From Lampris incognitus (Eukaryota; Chordata; Actinopteri; Lampriformes; Lampridae), in NCBI RefSeq assembly GCF_029633865.1, contig NC_079212.1, positions 81,560,672 to 81,624,671 on the forward strand: DNA of 64,000 nt. The letters run 5' to 3'. How positions within the stretch are numbered: the stretch's first letter is position 1; each line of letters begins with the position of its first letter. The notes beneath the pieces were generated by a model. The model searched no databases. It saw only the letters and a program-made list of their open reading frames with translations, and was not told where the DNA came from. Position numbers and translations under genes: made by a program. Below are positions 10,135 to 19,766 of this stretch, piece by piece.

Positions 10135-10309
10135 TGTGGCAGGAATGAGGAAAAACACAGGAGACCAAGGCGAGTTTGATGTCTATTCCTCAACTCCAAA
10201 AACCAACTAAAGCAGGAATAACCCTGCACCGGCGAGCCCGGGAACGTAAACCACGCCCCCAGCTCACAGTCCTGCTGGGTGAGAGGCCTAGCCCCTAGAG
10301 TCCGCCACA
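10135..10309 (-). repeat. 5' LTR of Gypsy-A copy 1
   Basis: Differs at four sites from the 3' LTR at 1600-1774. It has the TGTGGC...GCCACA ends. Confidence 0.9.
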
Positions 10310-10327
10310 ATAGTACAGTTTTTTTTA

Positions 10328-10456
10328 AGTGGGGTTGTATGAGGTACTTATGCCTAGTCAGTGTATTACCTGCCGTAGACAGTGCTCAGAACTCTCCCTG
10401 TTCGGAGGAGCAGTGAGATACAATGCTGAGCATGGGACAGCAACACAGCAAAAAAC

Positions 10457-10513
<57 letters not shown>

Positions 10514-10692
10514 CCTCCTAAAAGAAGTCTCACTTGTTGCTGTGTTGTTGTCCCTGTGCTCAACACAGCAGTGTATTTCTCTGGTTCTGTTCCTGCACCA
10601 CGCTCTGCTCCTGCAAACTGGGAGAGTGCTGAGCGCTGTCTACTACGGGTAACACCGACTAGGCATAAGCGATGAACCTCATACAACCCACT
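10328..10692. mobile_element. Foldback MITE-like element with an AT repeat at its centre
   Basis: The left arm (AGTGGGGTTGTATGAGG..., from 10328) is repeated in inverse at the right end (...CCTCATACAACCCACT, to about 10692). The arms run about 100 bp each with scattered mismatches, and include ATGCCTAGTC on the left and its inverse on the right. No transposase is encoded. The centre carries a TA repeat. A clear target duplication is not seen, so the superfamily is open. Confidence 0.7.
10462..10511. repeat. (TA)n microsatellite
   Basis: About 25 TA units at the loop of the foldback element. Confidence 0.95.
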
Positions 10693-10998
10693 TCAGAACT
10701 TAACTATCACTTTAACATCAAATTCAAGTTAATATTATTTCTGTTTATGGTCAATAAATCACTGATTGTAATTAGATGTGGGGTTGGGTATTTAATGCTA
10801 TCTCTGTTTTTGATCAAGTCAGGTAGGCTAACAGAGCGTTAACATAACCAATACTAGTTACCAGCAGGTTGGTAGTGCCAACCACCATTAGCAATGTCAT
10901 GCAACGATTTCTTTTTGGCTAATTCGAGCAAAGCCTCTTACTAAACTATAAAAACAACTTAACTACCAATGCAACGGCACAAGTATTATTTAGCTTAC
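10693..10998. other. Intron sequence of the hAT/ZBED-like gene, no gene seen
   Basis: AT-rich sequence without coding or repeat structure that I recognise; it lies between the foldback element and the splice donor of the BED-finger exon. Confidence 0.4.
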
Positions 10999-11238
10999 CT
11001 CTACATACTTGTGCAGGTTTGATGTCGAGTTTTTATAAGCTGCTAGTTTGGTCTCTCTGGGCAAACAGCTTACACTGCATAATAATGCTGTTGCCTTTCT
11101 TGCACTTGAAGCCGAAGTGGTCTCTTTAAATATGGCCAGGGGTTCACTTAATTTCCTTTGAGTTTTGACATCAGCAGAATTTGACGTTTCGCCTTCAGTT
11201 GGGTCTGCACCACTGTTGTCTGACTTGTCCGTCTCCAT
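10999..11238 (-). pseudogene. hAT (ZBED-like) transposase, first coding exon with BED-finger remnant
   Basis: An 80-codon open exon begins with ATG (METDKSDNSG...) and ends in KNSTSNLHKYVE at a consensus donor GAG|GTAAGC (GT at 10998-10997). Joined in phase to the exon at 1366, it gives the BED-finger signature in which a TSNL-like helix runs into RKHP. The first histidine of that finger appears to be tyrosine (KYVE), so zinc binding is probably lost, unless the alignment is off by one. The exon is acidic and serine-rich before the finger. I infer it is the 5' end of the same gene as 323-1366. Confidence 0.72.
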
Positions 11239-11398
11239 CTTTCTTGTGATTTAGCGGCAGTTTGTTCTCCTGCCCATCATTCACTGCAGTTGTTTCCGGG
11301 ACGTGATTTTTTATTCTTTCGTTTTTTATTTAGTCCTACATTATTTTATTTTTTTTACTCAGTAACGGATGTGATTTAAAATGTAGCGGAGTACAAAA
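11239..11398. other. Upstream flank of the hAT-like gene, possible hAT terminal region
   Basis: The stretch has the look of fish hAT terminal sequence (ACTCAGTAACGGATG and a GTAGCGGAGTACAAAA-like block), cut at 11399 by the chromovirus LTR. No terminal inverted repeat can be paired inside the window, so this is a weak reading. Confidence 0.35.
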
Positions 11399-11879
11399 TG
11401 TTGGGGCCTCGGCGAACGCGCGGACCCAAGGAGGCAGGAGACAATGCTGTGGCGCTAAAACGGGTTTATTCGTTTTAGCCAAAAGGTCGGCAACAGAAAA
11501 ACAGGAAAAGGCAGGAGGCGGTGACTGAAGGCAGGCTGGCGCCTTCCCGGCATCTGGGCTGAAGCAACGAGGTCCTGGATCTGGAAATGGCTAGGGGGAG
11601 AGTTTGATCAAGAAACAAACAAACGGCGAGAACGCTTTCTCGGGAAACTTCTTCTGGATACGGTACGCAGGCACTACCGATTAGGCGGAATTATCTGACA
11701 AGGTGCTGAAGACTGAACCAGGCTTTTATGGAGAAGAGGTGGGTAATTGCACATGGGGATCAGGTGTGCCTTGCTGCACTCAGCCCAGAAGTAGGTCAGT
11801 CACGCCTCCATGTCACAGCCCATCCTGCAGTACTCAGAGAGGAGGGGGAAAACCAACGGAAAACACTCAGACCATAACA
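11399..11879 (-). repeat. 3' LTR of the chromovirus
   Basis: On the plus strand it starts TGTTGGGGCC and ends CCATAACA, giving TG...CA ends in both readings. The partner LTR is not in the window. Confidence 0.8.
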
Positions 11880-11897
11880 GTACGCCCCCCCCCCCCA

Positions 11898-12606
11898 AAT
11901 GGGCGCCTCCTGTCGTCCTACCAGGCTGTCTGGGAATCTATTATAAAAATCAGTCAAAAGGTAAGGATCCAGAATCAGGGAGCGTGAGATCCAAGAGCGC
12001 TCATCGGGGCCGTACCCCTCCCAATCTACCAGATATTGGTAGCCGTGGCCCCGCTTGCGCACATCCAGGATGCAGTTGACAGTGAAGGCCGGGTGGCCAT
12101 CGATGAGACGGGGGAGAGGAGGGGGGTCGGCCGGAGGGTTCAGAGGACTGTCAGTAACCAGTTTCAAGAGGGAAACATGGAAGACGGGGTGTAACTTGAG
12201 TGCTGCGGGGAGCCTCAGTTTGATGGCACTGGGGTTCACGATGCACTCCACAGTGTAAGGGCCAATGCACTTAGGAGCCATCTTTCGAGACTCCGTCTGG
12301 AGGGGGAGGTCCCGAGAGGCAAGCCAGACCTGTTGGCCCACCTTGTACTCCGAGACAGGGGTTCGGTGTCTGTCAGCGATCCGTTGGTTCCGGGCAGCGG
12401 TTCTGACTAGAGCGGACCGGGCTTCACGCCACACTCGATGAGCTCGGCGGAAGTGGGCCTGGACTGATGGGACTGCCACCTCCGTTTCCTGGCTGGGGAA
12501 TAGTGGAGGTTGGAAGCCATTAGTGACAATGAATAGAGACATACCGGTTGCGGAGCTGATCAGGGAGTTGTGGGAATACTCCACCCATGGCAGGTGCATG
12601 GACCCT
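11898..12606 (-). pseudogene. Chromovirus integrase C-terminus and chromodomain
   Basis: The minus frame reads [19 protein letters not shown] (the end of the integrase core), then the GPY/F-type C-terminal module ([31 protein letters not shown]), then a chromodomain (residues [14 protein letters not shown] and [16 protein letters not shown], with the WEGY and SWI aromatic residues kept). In chromoviruses this domain directs integration toward marked chromatin. The same frame stays open through the C-run into the LTR (stop at 11796-11798); the C-run length may have changed, so the true stop is uncertain. The catalytic DDE residues lie upstream and are lost. Confidence 0.88.
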
Positions 12607-12611
12607 GTCTT

Positions 12612-13372
12612 TCCCTGTCTTTTCGTCAGTGCCACTGTCTCCAAACCATATAACATAGCTGGTCTCACCACCATCTTGTAAACCTTCCCTTTAACTCTTG
12701 CTGGTACCCTTCTGTCACAAATCACTCCTGACACTCTTCTCCACCCACTCCACCCTGCCTGCACTCTCTTGTTCACCTCTCTGCTGCACTCCCCGTTACT
12801 TTGGACAGTTGACCCGAAGTATTTAAACTCATATGCCTTCGTCACCTCCACTTCTTGCATCCTGACCATTCCACTGTCCTCCCTCTCATTCATGCATAGG
12901 TATTTTGTCTTGTTCCTACTGACTGTCATTCCTCTTCTCCCTAGTGCATACCTCCACCTCTCCAGGCTCTCCTCAACCTGCACCCTACTCTCGCTACAGA
13001 TCACAATGTCATCCGCTAACATCATCATCCATGGAGACTCCTGCCTGATCTTGTCCGTCAACCTGTCCATCACCATTGTGAACAAGAAAGGGCTAAGAGC
13101 CGATCCTTGATGTAATCCCACCTCCACCTTGAACCCATCTGTCATTCCAACCGCATACCTCACCATTGTCACACTTCCCTCATACATATCCTGTACCACT
13201 CCTACATACTTCTCTGCAACTCCCGACTTCATCATATAATACCACACCTCCTCTCTCGGCACCCTGTCGCATGCTTTCTCTAAATCTACAAAGACCCAAT
13301 GCAACTCCTTCTGGCCTTCTCTATACTTCTCAATCAACATGCTCAACGCAAACATCGCATTGATGCCTCCCT
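12612..13372 (-). pseudogene. RTE-like LINE reverse transcriptase fragment
   Basis: The minus frame reads a non-LTR reverse transcriptase: [34 protein letters not shown], then a [11 protein letters not shown] active site (D-D kept), [14 protein letters not shown] and [16 protein letters not shown]. It is cut at both ends: the N-terminal endonuclease and the C-terminal tail are absent. Another copy of the tail of this family is at 26216-26700. I place it in the RTE-like group from recall of similar fish proteins; the clade is less sure than the function. Its frame is fused, probably by chance, to the chromovirus frame below it. Confidence 0.8.
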
Positions 13373-14400
13373 CTGTTATGACAAAATCCTTCTCAGATTT
13401 CATGTCTCTGAATGGTTGTGCTGATCGCTGGAGACACCAGTATCCCCAATCTCGTGAGTATTCATTCTTTTCACGTGTACACAGTTCATTTTCTTGCATT
13501 GACTCTTTCTTCATTGATCGGGCATTACTACCAGAGGTTACCTCCTCTGAATACTTACCAATAATTATCTCTGACCATGGACCCCTGACCTTAGACATAG
13601 TTCTATCTACACCTCCATATTGGAGATTCAATTCTCTTTTGCTGTCCGATACAGTTTTATGACATGATCTCCGCTTAGTTTGACAAGTTTCTTATTTTAA
13701 ATCGGACACGTTCCATTCCACACTCACTCATATGGAAGTTGCTTTAAGCCTATCTCAAAGGACAAATTATTTGTTATTCTTCACATCTTAATAAGACACG
13801 CAAGGCTAGGCTGGATGAGCTTTCTAAGGGTATTCTTCAGTTAGACCATCAGTATGCTCTAAATCTATCTCCAGAACTGTATAAACAGCGACTAAATCTC
13901 CAATCTGAAGTCAATCTTTTGTCTACTCAAGATGCAGAGTGCTTACTCTTGTGCTCATGTGGTATGTACTATGAACATGGCGATGAGGCAAGCCGCCTGC
14001 TGGCACACCAATTAAAATGCAGTACAGCCTCAAGATTAATTCCACAAATTGTAGATTCCTCCAATATCTTGACTTCTGACCAAGTAGGGATTAATGATAC
14101 TTTCAAATCTTTTTACTCTACTTTGTATAAATTGCAGTTCCCGTCAGACACTGCTAGCATGACCCAGTTTCTGGATGAACTGGTAATTCCTTCAGCTGCG
14201 CCTGAGCTTGCAGATGACCTTGATTCTCTTCTCACTGTTGATGAGGTTATCCAATCTATCAGATCAATGTAGAGCAGTAAGGCCCCAGGCGCGGACGGCT
14301 TTCCTCCTGAATTTTCAAAATAAATTCCATGCCCAGCTGGCCCCTCTGCTCTTATCTAAGTACAACGAATCTCTTCAGAGCAGTATGAGCCCCTGAAATG
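13373..14400 (+). pseudogene. L1/Tx1-type LINE ORF2 fragment
   Basis: On the plus strand, broken frames give the end of an apurinic endonuclease domain ([20 protein letters not shown], then [15 protein letters not shown] with the SDH motif) at about 13440-13610, and the linker/start of the reverse transcriptase (YYEHGDEASRLLAHQL, DTASMTQFLDELVIP, then a KAPGADGFPPEF-like block in another frame near 14280-14320). Several stops and frameshifts separate these, so it is dead. It ends near 14400 without the rest of the reverse transcriptase. Confidence 0.78.
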
Positions 14401-14443
14401 AGATCGAGGCAGTGGTTACAAGAGAAAGGTAATATATTTGAGT

Positions 14444-15285
14444 GGGAAGATGGCAGCGCGAACTGGTGTTTGGGGCGGCCTCACCCAGTGCCGATCATGC
14501 AGTGTCTTTGTCGGCGTCTGCGTCTAAGTTTTGTCTTCGTGTGAAGTTTTTTTTTTTTTCGTCGATTTTTTTCGCTTGATGGCTAGGCGAGCTGGCGTTG
14601 GATTGACTGAGAGAGCCTACGGCCCTTTCCGGAGCTGACCGGCCCTGCCCGGAGGTGTACCCGAGAGAAAACACCGAGGCAGTCTGGCGGTGGCCTCGCC
14701 TAGCATCGACTGTGCAGTATTTTTGTCTGCGTCTGCGTCTGCGTCGTCGTGTGGAGTGCGGGGGAAATGTGTCGAGGGTGTCTCGCTGGGAGAGCTGGCA
14801 ATGGATCGGCTGGGAGAACTTGGTCTGCTTTGTCCGATAGGCCCAGGAACCACGGCCCCTGCCTGGAGCTGTGCCCGGGAAGGAAACGCCGAGGGCGGTC
14901 TGGCAGGGCGCGGAGGCGGAGCGGGGTAAGCTAACTGCTAGGCCATGCAGACCGGCACTTCCGACAGTCATCCTGGCTGGAGTTCGTTCTTTGGGCAGAG
15001 GAATTTCTTTGGATTGCGTTGCAGGGTGGACTATGTTGTTAACTGTTTGCTTTTGTTTTTTTTTGTTTTTATATTTATTTACTTTTTTGATTTTTGTTTT
15101 TGTTTTGTTTTTTACTTTCTCCTCTCTGTTTTTATGTCTTTGGTGGTGTCGTTTTTGGGAAATTTTGGATGTGTGTTTTTTTGTGTTACACTGCTGTGGG
15201 CTGGGGAAAACGAAATTTAATTTCTTTGTGTATGCAAGTACGTCTAAGAAAGGACAATAAATTGTTCCTGATTCCTGATTCATGA
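14444..15285 (+). mobile_element. Non-autonomous LINE-like element (5' and 3' ends only)
   Basis: Starts near GAAGATGGCAGCGCG, a start common among LINE 5' ends, and ends GGACAATAAATTGTTCCTGA followed by repeats of GATTCCT, a tail typical of some LINE 3' ends. The GC-rich 5' part holds two related units (from about 14458 and about 14690; shared GTCTGCGTCTGCGTC-like and GGTGGCCTC stretches), like 5' UTR monomers. A T-rich stretch follows at 15050-15120. Long open frames here are low-complexity and I do not support them as genes. Confidence 0.5.
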
Positions 15286-16133
15286 TATTGTCTGAAGCTG
15301 CTAGAACAGGATAATGCTATTGAAAGAATTCTATACCATAGATTATAACCAAGGTTATCTACGTCTAGTCTGTGTGGTTTACAGGATGTGCAATTACGGC
15401 CTGTTGTTTGTATGATTAACTTAGTGACCTATATTTTCCCGAAGTTTCTGGCATCTATTCTTAACTTGTTGGTAGGCAGTAATGAACATCACATTCAGAA
15501 CACTATGAATTTTGTGGATAATGTGAGGGACATCATTATGGAGGTAGATGAAACAATGATCTCTTACGATGTTACATCTCCCTTCACGTGCATTCTTGCT
15601 GATGAAGCGGTGGAGGAAGTACGTATGAAATAACAAATGACCCCAACCTTAGCAATAGGACCACCCTTAACACTGGCCAAGTGTGTCTGCTCCATGTACA
15701 AATACATACAAGGGGCAGTACTATAGGCAGAAGCATGGGTGTGCTATGGGTTCTCAAGTTTTCACCTATAGTGGCAAACTTGTATATGGAGGAAATGGAA
15801 ATGAGGCTCTGATGTCCTATCTAGGGACACCATCTAGCCATTGGTTTAGATTTGTGGACGACACTTGGGTTAAAATTAAATCTCAGGACGTACCATATAT
15901 CTCAGACCACATTAACTCTGGAAAATCACATCAGGTTTACCAGGGAGGTTGTGAAAAATTAGAGGTTAGCCTTCCTTGACTATGAAAATGCAACTGGTGG
16001 TAGGGGACATTAGATGATGTTTACCATAAACCAACACATACTGATCAGTACTTAAGGTTTGACTCTCATCATCCACTGGAGCACAAGCTAGGAGTCACCA
16101 GAACGCTGTACCACCAAGCTGACAACTTCCCCA

Positions 16134-16467
16134 TGTAACAGTCAGAATTATACCTACTCTGTTTTGTGACAGTATTTTGGTTGTAGTACCACATTTTGTC
16201 ACTGGGTGGCGCTTCATTAATATACTGCGACTCATCACTGGAGCCAGCGTCACTTCCAGTCTACCTATCTATTGTACAACTGTAACTTGTCTCTCCTTAG
16301 TAACAGCTCGGTTCGTGTACAACTGTGTATCAAGCTATATGTATGTTGAAATATCATAGTGCCGTATTCTAACTGACTTCGGTTGAATGATTCTATGCTA
16401 AGCTATCCTGGTGCAGCCTAGCTAGTACTAAGCTAAAGCAGCTAATACATAACCACAGCTCGTTACA
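16134..16467. mobile_element. Solo LTR inside the Penelope element
   Basis: Runs from TGTAAC to GTTACA (6-bp inverted ends) and is flanked by CCCA on both sides (16130-16133 and 16468-16471). Removing it with one CCCA rejoins the Penelope coding sequence. No internal region, so it is an LTR left by recombination. The family is not otherwise in this window; orientation unknown. Confidence 0.75.
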
Positions 16468-17229
16468 CCCACCGACACAGCAGCCGGGGAAGGGGAGAAA
16501 TCCCACATTAAACAGGCCCTGGTTAAGTGCGGTTATCCTAACTGGGCATTTGTCAAAGCCAGGGAGACGCCCAAACAGTGCACCAGCCGATCGAAGAGAG
16601 GAGAAGGACAACAGCTGTCTAAGCGTAAACCAGTGGTGATTCCGTATGTGGTGGGAGTGTTGGAACAGTTGACACACGTTTTCCAAACACCACGTCTCAG
16701 TTGCTTTCAAACCCAAAAACCCGCTGCGCCAGAAATTGGTCCACCCCAAGCATCAGGTCCCCCGGCACAAACAGAGCAATATATGTATATGTTAAGTGCC
16801 ATGAATTGCATTGCAAACCAAACAGACGCTGGTGAAAAGGATGGCACAACACAGAAAAACTACCTGGTCAGGCCAGGACTCCACAGTCTACACCCACCTA
16901 CAGGCCAGTGGCCACCCTTTCAAGGATGAGGATGTGGACATCCTTAATAGGGAGGAACACTGGCTTAAACGGGGAGTCAAAGAGGCTATCTAGTATGTGA
17001 AGAGGACATGACCATCCCTGAACCGGGGAGGGGGGGTGGGGGTGGTTAAGAGTACATTTGTCTCCATTTTACAATGCTGTGATTGTAACTATTCCCCAAT
17101 CCTCTATGAATAGTACACATTGGCATTGTAACTCTAGTTAATGGTCACGACTACAGCAATTTGCACATTAAACCGATCGCAGGTTTCGGTCATCGGTCAT
17201 TGTGCAACTTGGCTGGGCATACCTGCAGT

Positions 17230-17330
17230 CAGCTGAGACTGACAAAGGCACTTACATAAGTGATGAAACATTTCTCCCACTAAACGTTGTGTCCAGACGA
17301 ATCGATTCAACTTTCTGGGAAGGCTATTTC
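17230..17330 (+). ncRNA. Hammerhead-ribozyme-like terminal motif of the Penelope element (degenerate)
   Basis: CTGACAA (17239-17245) is followed by a short stem (CACTT...AAGTG) and GAAAC (17265-17269), the order of core elements in the hammerhead motifs known in the terminal repeats of Penelope-like elements. The first core box has A where the consensus CTGANGA has G, so cleavage is probably lost. A related copy is at 48290-48410 on the other strand. Confidence 0.5.
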
Positions 17331-17534
17331 ATAAGTGTGAACATAAACTTTGCGTACTCCAATCCACCTATATATTCATTAAGCTCAAGTCAGAGTACAG
17401 CCATAGAAGAAAACTACTATTAGAAGAAGAAAAATCTCTGAATTATTGTTTTGATTATTAAACAGAACCATTATAGTATGGTTTCTGAAGCATCACTGCG
17501 TCAACCCCTAATAATACAGTGGATTTTCTTTCAG

Positions 17535-17716
17535 GTAAAAGGGCATGTCTTGGTGAGAATCTGGCCAGAATGGAGCTTTTCCTGTTCTTCACTTCCCTCA
17601 TGCAGATGTTTACGTTCTCCATGCCTGCTGGTGTGAAACCTGTGCTTGACTACTGCTCTGGGGCTACCCAGGCACCAGTCAACTATGAAATCTGTGCCAA
17701 TCTGCGTAAAGTATGA
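17535..17716 (+). CDS. Cytochrome P450 family 2, terminal exon
   Basis: A good acceptor (ttttctttcag) precedes 17535. The exon opens with the last two bases of a glycine codon and reads [16 protein letters not shown], the heme-thiolate loop (cysteine in KRACLGE) and L-helix start of CYP2 enzymes, and ends at TGA 17714-17716 with CANLRKV. The 182-bp coding length and split glycine fit the last exon of vertebrate CYP2 genes. CYP2 proteins are ER-anchored monooxygenases. The preceding exons are not found upstream; 17.5 kb of transposons lie there, so this is either the end of a gene with a huge last intron or an orphan exon. The sequence itself is intact. It is on the same strand as the CYP2 exons at 52314-52985. 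Confidence 0.9.
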
Positions 17717-18691
17717 CTTATTGTCTTGTTGGTGAAACTCTTTGTTGCTGCCACTAATATCTGGTTCATTCCATGGGAATTTCAGAATACTCCTTATGGT
17801 ATAAAGAATATTTAATACCAAATATAACACCTACATTCTTGTATTAATCCTTGTTGTATTCTTCTGACAGTAGTTTTCCTATCTACATCCCTTTGACGGA
17901 ACTACCTGATGTTCTCTGCAAATGGAGGGACAAGTGTGGGGTGTTGATTGAATTATGGCTTTCCTTCTTGGTTTGTTTAGTTGGGGTTTTGTGTGTAGCC
18001 TCCTAAATTTCAGCAAAATATATTTAACATCAGGTCCTGTGTATTATTGAATGAATGGAGGAGGTTTTCAGGTACGTTTTCATAGAAACTTAACCCGTTT
18101 AGATGATGAGTCTGTTCTGTTTGAGTTATTATCCTATGAAAGATTACATATACGTTGGCATTTAGGTTCTTATTTCTTTTCTTTTTTTAATTTAGTGAGA
18201 AAGGGTCTGAATACAGCACATTCAATATTTCAACATGTTACATAAACAGAATCAGAATCCGTGCGGCCGGAATATGAAAGAAAATTAACAAGATGCATTA
18301 AGAGATTGATTCATTCATTGTGTATTATTGTGTAGCCGTCTCTCTATACCATGCTGGCCAAATCTCCTGAACAAAGGGGTCTTTGTCATCTTGTGCTAGT
18401 CCCTGACCTCTTCCCAGAGAGGAAATGGGTAAAGAATGTTCGAGAATGGGGTCCCGCTCTCATTCCATATATGGATGTGTTTGCAGTGTCTTGTAATCCT
18501 GTGTAACTGGCGATGACCAGATGTTTGAGCCCGCCTACTGTACAACATATAGGCAAAATGTATGGTTTAAGTTGACCAATGGGTAAGCACTTCTTTGTCC
18601 AAGGAAAAGGCATTATAAGGGAGGTGACTTCTCTGGTCAGGGAGAATACAGGGACGTGGCCCATTGGGGTCTGGCTTGTGTTTCTCCATAT
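17717..18691. other. Downstream of the CYP2 exon, no gene recognised
   Basis: Probably 3' UTR and flank. No AATAAA close to the stop is seen. The block 18360-18680 is less AT-rich and looks like an old repeat, but I cannot name it. Confidence 0.4.
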
Positions 18692-18893
18692 CAGGAGTGG
18701 GTAGCATAATCCAGAATGGGCCGGTGTAGTTGCAGGTCTTTGTTCCAACCAAGCAGTTACACACCTGAGTCTACAAATCAAGGTCCTTAGCAAAGACCAT
18801 TGGTTGACTAATAGAATCAGGTGTGTAACTGCGTGGTTGGAATAAAGACCTGCACTCACACCGGCCCTTTCTGGCTCACGTTGCCCATCCCTG
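18692..18893. mobile_element. hAT-type MITE, palindromic
   Basis: Ends CAGGAGTGGGTAGC and, inverted on the right, CAGGGATGGGCAAC. The arms are nearly inverse copies (both contain GGCCGGTGT, GCAGGTCTTT and CAGTTACACACCTGA). Flanks are CTCCATAT (18684-18691) and CTCCATAC (18894-18901), an 8-bp duplication with one change, as expected for hAT. Confidence 0.85.
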
Positions 18894-19320
18894 CTCCATA
18901 CAGTACGGTGGGAGAACGCAGGGCGGTGTTCTCCTATTGTATAATACTATTTGTCCTGTCTTGTCCTGTACTATTTGTATTGTCTTATACAATACTAAGT
19001 GTCTTTTATCATTAACCATCATTGTTTCGTGTCATTATTTCTGAGTCCAGAGTGTTTGCAAGTAAATTTCCACAACAGAAAAGTCCAAGCATTTTGCTCC
19101 AAGAGCTGGAAATACAGACATACAGAAATACATCGGTTACAACTCAGGAGGGCTTCTCAATTGGTTGTCTGATTTTTGCTACACTTCTGCCGTGGCATAT
19201 CTGCAAATGTGTGTTGAGAATTGTCTGTAAATCCCGAATTTTGTTTGCCCTGAGCTCAGGCTCACAGGCTCACGTGGGACATTCTAAAATGCTTAACGTG
19301 GCTTTATGCACGAAAACACT

Positions 19321-19497
19321 GATCATCCATCCATCCATCCATCCATCCATCCATCCATCCATCCATCCATCCATCCATCCATCCATTATCCAAGCCGCTC
19401 ATCCAAACCGGGGTCACGGGATGCTGGAGCCTATCCCAGCAGTCATTGGGCGGCAGGCGGGGAGACACCCTGGACAGGCTGCCAGTCCATCACAGGG

Positions 19498-19590
<93 letters not shown>

Positions 19591-19766
19591 CTAGGGACAA
19601 CTTAGTACGGCCGATTCACCTCACCTACATGTCTTTGGACTGTGGGAGGAAACCGGAACACCCGGAGGAAACTCACGCAGACACGGGGAGAACATGCAAA
19701 TTCCACACAGAGGACGACCGGGGACGACCTACAAGGTTGGACTACCTCGGGGCTCGAACATTGATC
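19321..19766 (-). mobile_element. tRNA-derived SINE, 5'-truncated, minus strand
   Basis: From the right, a remnant of the B box (CTCGAAC), the body with ATGTCTTTGGACTGTGGGAGG, a long CA/GT tract, the TAGGCTCCAGCATCCCG-like block in inverse, and a (CATC)n tail at 19323-19384. The A-box part of the tRNA head is lost. Same family as 20411-20843. Confidence 0.85.
19499..19589. repeat. (CA)n microsatellite in the SINE
   Basis: About 45 CA units; this variable tract lies at the same body position as the GT tract of the plus-strand SINE copy. Confidence 0.97.

Larger units (their letters stand above)
1600..10309 (-). mobile_element. Gypsy-A copy 1, decayed Ty3/gypsy element, interrupted
   Basis: A Ty3/gypsy LTR retrotransposon on the minus strand, with 175-bp LTRs at 1600-1774 and 10135-10309, a G-rich polypurine tract next to the 3' LTR, and a primer binding site just inside the 5' LTR (about 10134-10117 on the minus strand, starting TTGGTGACCCC). 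The two LTRs differ at four positions by eye, so this insertion is older than the two intact elements in the window. I could not find a clean target duplication (gataa on one side, atagt on the other). It is split by Gypsy-D at 4188-8953. The coding region has lost the protease part and has frameshifts and a snapback rearrangement. A second copy begins at 53842. It lies in the intron of the hAT/ZBED-like gene, in the same orientation. Confidence 0.9.
11399..12606 (-). mobile_element. Chromodomain Ty3/gypsy element (chromovirus), 3' part only
   Basis: On the minus strand: the integrase C-terminal part and chromodomain, a C-run/G-run polypurine tract (11880-11897), then a 481-bp LTR. The 5' portion is missing: at 12606 the sequence changes abruptly to an RTE-like LINE piece. 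Confidence 0.87.
15290..17390 (+). pseudogene. Penelope-like element: reverse transcriptase and GIY-YIG endonuclease, decayed
   Basis: A Penelope-like element of the type carrying a C-terminal GIY-YIG nuclease. In order: reverse transcriptase blocks (ASILNLLVGSNEHHIQNT, then ISYDVTSPFTCI near 15560), a metal-binding remnant with FRFVDDTWVKI near 15850 (the VDD of the active site), VYHKPTHTDQYL near 16020 in another frame, GYPNWAFVKARETPKQC, then the GIY-YIG region end LVKRMAQHRKTTWSGQDS and HLQASGHPFKDEDVDIL (16811-16993). Many stops and frameshifts. The 3' flank continues into a terminal repeat with a hammerhead-like core. A solo LTR interrupts it at 16134-16467. Confidence 0.83.

Noticed and set aside
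1600..10309. A target-site duplication for Gypsy-A copy 1
   Set aside because: Flanks gataa and atagt do not match; I could not defend any shifted boundary.
14495..15283. A 262-codon open frame on the minus strand with lysine- and arginine-rich repeats
   Set aside because: Composition follows low-complexity T-rich and CGTCTG-repeat DNA of the LINE-like element; no domain, no splice or start context.
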